DNA from: Cesiribacter sp. SM1
GTDB lineage: Bacteria; Bacteroidota; Bacteroidia; Cytophagales; Cyclobacteriaceae
Reading direction: 5' to 3'
Assembly: GCF_020178975.1 (NCBI RefSeq)
Contig: NZ_JAHXBU010000047.1
Coordinates: 62,001-126,000 of the forward strand
Length of the DNA stretch: 64,000 nt
Below the pieces are notes generated by a model. That model was given only the letters and a program-made list of their open reading frames with translations, made no database searches and was not told the DNA's origin. The translations under genes were made by a program, and so were the position numbers. Shown one piece after another: positions 62,656 to 64,000 of the stretch; the stretch's first letter is position 1, and each line of letters begins with the position of its first letter.

Positions 62656-63342
62656 ATGCTAATACTGGTGACAGGACCCGCTCAAATGTTGGCCGAATTT
62701 CAGGAACGCTTTGGTGAGCCGGAAGAGATAGTATACCATACGGTAGAGGCCCTGCCACAGGCAGAGTTGTTGAAAGCGAATGCTGTTTTTGACTTCTGGC
62801 TCGACTCGCTGCCCGAGCGTATGCTGCAATACCAGCGGCTGGATGGACTGATGCTTTTCTGCAATGTTCCAAAATTAAGCCTGGCCGAGCTGCTGTTTCG
62901 CTACGGCAGGCCTTCCTGTGCACTGGCTGGTTTTAACGGCTTACCTGGTTTTGTAAACCGCCCGCTGCTGGAGCTAAGTTTGCTTGAGCAAAAAGACCTG
63001 CCCCAGCTGCAGGAAGTATGCAAGGCGCTGGGAGCCGATTTCAGGCTGGTGCAGGACCGGGTTGGCATGGTTACCCCCAGGGTGGTGTGCCAGATCATTA
63101 ATGAAGCTTACTTTACCGTGCAGGAAGGTACCGCCAGTCGTGAAGACATTGACCTGGGTATGCAGCTGGGCACCAATTACCCGATGGGGCCGTTTGCCTG
63201 GTGCAACAAAATAGGAGTAAAGCATGTGTATGAGCTTTTGCTTGCCGTGCTGATGGATACCGGCGATGAACGCTACAGGATCTGTCCTTTGCTGAAGCGG
63301 GAATACCTTTTGCAGGAGGCTTCTGAAAAGGCATCTATGTAG
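62656..63342 (+). CDS. 3-hydroxyacyl-CoA dehydrogenase-like protein with degenerate NAD domain
   Basis: A 228-residue protein from the ATG at 62656 (MLILVTGPAQ); a TTG at 62635 is possible. The C-terminal half fits the 3HCDH helical domain: GMVTPRVVCQIINEAYFTVQ, REDIDLGMQLGTNYPMGPF and an ICPLLKREY end. The N-terminal half should be the NAD-binding Rossmann part but lacks GxGxxG and the catalytic HFFNP motif; only scattered hydrophobic strands remain (VFDFWLDSLPERM, GLMLFCNVPKLS). It is unlikely to work as a normal dehydrogenase. It is divergent from the RidA gene with 54 bases between them. Confidence 0.75.
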   Translation: MLILVTGPAQMLAEFQERFGEPEEIVYHTVEALPQAELLKANAVFDFWLDSLPERMLQYQRLDGLMLFCNVPKLSLAELLFRYGRPSCALAGFNGLPGFVNRPLLELSLLEQKDLPQLQEVCKALGADFRLVQDRVGMVTPRVVCQIINEAYFTVQEGTASREDIDLGMQLGTNYPMGPFAWCNKIGVKHVYELLLAVLMDTGDERYRICPLLKREYLLQEASEKASM

Positions 63343-63713
63343 GCGGTGACTGCCGGGGGCATAGGTAGCAGTTAGTGTTTTGTGTGCATTGCTGTATATA
63401 AATACTTTTTGGCCTGCTTAAGGCGCATGTAATATTCTCCCCTGCGGAAAAGCATTCTGTGCATACGAAAAATGCGGTTTAAAGCTGCTGTTGCCAGTTT
63501 ATCCTGAATGAGGGCTAAACAACAATGTGGATTTTTTCAGGAGATTCTCCTGCTCTCACCAGCCTGAGGTAGCCAGGTGTGGGAAGTGCGGCGTTTTCGG
63601 CTGCTGGTGTTTTGTATTTTACCTTGGTAATGCACCTGCTTCTTGCTGCAGGCCTGTGGTGTAGCTAACTTGATTTGTGTTCGTAGAAACGTCAAGTCAA
63701 ATTTCTTCTCATC
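63343..63713. other. Intergenic region, no gene seen
   Basis: About 370 bases without a supported gene on either strand. It should contain the promoter of the YfiR-family gene. Confidence 0.5.
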
Positions 63714-64000
63714 ATGAAGTACCAAAAAGCGGGGTTTTTAACAATTATTACCCTTCTGTTGCTGTTAGGAAGCGGTAACGTGCTGGCAAAGGATTACACC
63801 TATCACACGGTGTTCGTTTATAACTTTACCAGATACATTGAGTGGCCAGGTGCAGGCACTGAAACTATTATTGGTGTACAGGGTGGAGACAAAGATGCTA
63901 TGGCTGCCTTTGAAAAAATGGCCCAGAGTAAATCTATGGGTGATCGTAAATATACGGTTAAGGTAATAACCAAACCAGAGGACGCCGCCACCTGCCATGT
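63714..64000 (+). CDS. YfiR-family (DUF4154) periplasmic protein, 3' end outside window
   Basis: The first 95 residues of a protein with a signal peptide (MKYQKAGFLTIITLLLLLGS, cut after VLA). The mature start DYTYHTVFVYNFTRYIEWPG and IIGVQGGDKDAMAAFEKMA match DUF4154/YfiR, which in Pseudomonas holds back a diguanylate cyclase from the periplasm. In this phylum such proteins often precede sensor kinases or TonB genes; the downstream partner is outside the window. Confidence 0.8.
   Translation, partial: MKYQKAGFLTIITLLLLLGSGNVLAKDYTYHTVFVYNFTRYIEWPGAGTETIIGVQGGDKDAMAAFEKMAQSKSMGDRKYTVKVITKPEDAATCH

Overview
The window looks like chromosomal DNA of a Bacteroidota bacterium, most likely of the order Cytophagales. 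The evidence is gene content: the rpmB-rpmG-DUF4295-ftsY block, DUF5522, DUF6452/DUF6048 and DUF5777 proteins, SprB repeats, a Rho with a very long disordered insert, few Shine-Dalgarno sites and promoter-like TTG-N20-TAnnnTTG boxes. The genus cannot be set from this sequence. About 65 protein genes are called. I see no rRNA or tRNA gene, CRISPR array, insertion sequence or prophage.

Layout. 1-2.6 kb: the start of a glycoside hydrolase, an SPW-repeat/VKOR membrane protein and a Cys-rich copper-storage protein. 2.9-6.7 kb: a K+-channel-like protein, a membrane-protein remnant and an arsenic locus (ArsR facing arsC-acr3). 7-10.5 kb: a cation/proton antiporter, a broken glycosyltransferase gene, gapA and dodecin. 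11.1-18.4 kb: a TPR histidine kinase, then a leftward six-gene run (ECF sigma factor, one-protein anti-sigma/outer-membrane-barrel candidate, two lipoproteins with CX4CH haem-like motifs, YceI, DUF5777 barrel). 18.9-30 kb: a methyltransferase, a histidine kinase, a FabF-type ketosynthase, cystathionine gamma-synthase, an FAD-Rieske oxidoreductase, murQ and unknown proteins. 29.9-37.6 kb: a DUF4173/phosphatase-family pair with two copies of a palindromic operator, a histidine kinase with an ethylene-receptor-like sensor domain, a GAF-PAS-PAS sensor without output domain, and a thioredoxin-like protein. 38-54 kb: mainly housekeeping (rimO, ftsY, L28, L33, rocD, serS, rho, corA, a saccharopine-dehydrogenase-like enzyme). 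54-64 kb: small enzymes and envelope proteins, gltX, RidA, a degenerate 3-hydroxyacyl-CoA dehydrogenase and the start of a YfiR-family gene.

How the genes may work together. Metal handling is concentrated at the left end: copper storage, thiol redox chemistry and arsenate reduction with arsenite efflux under an ArsR operator. The 13.5-18.4 kb run has the shape of a sigma-factor-controlled envelope redox module: regulator, trans-envelope sensor, two lipoproteins that could carry haem, a periplasmic lipocalin-fold YceI protein and an outer-membrane barrel. It is the best candidate here for an undescribed system. The other unusual item is the histidine kinase at 32.8-34.3 kb, whose N-terminus keeps the copper- and ethylene-binding positions of plant ETR1. 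All functional statements come from reading motifs by eye; no database search was run.
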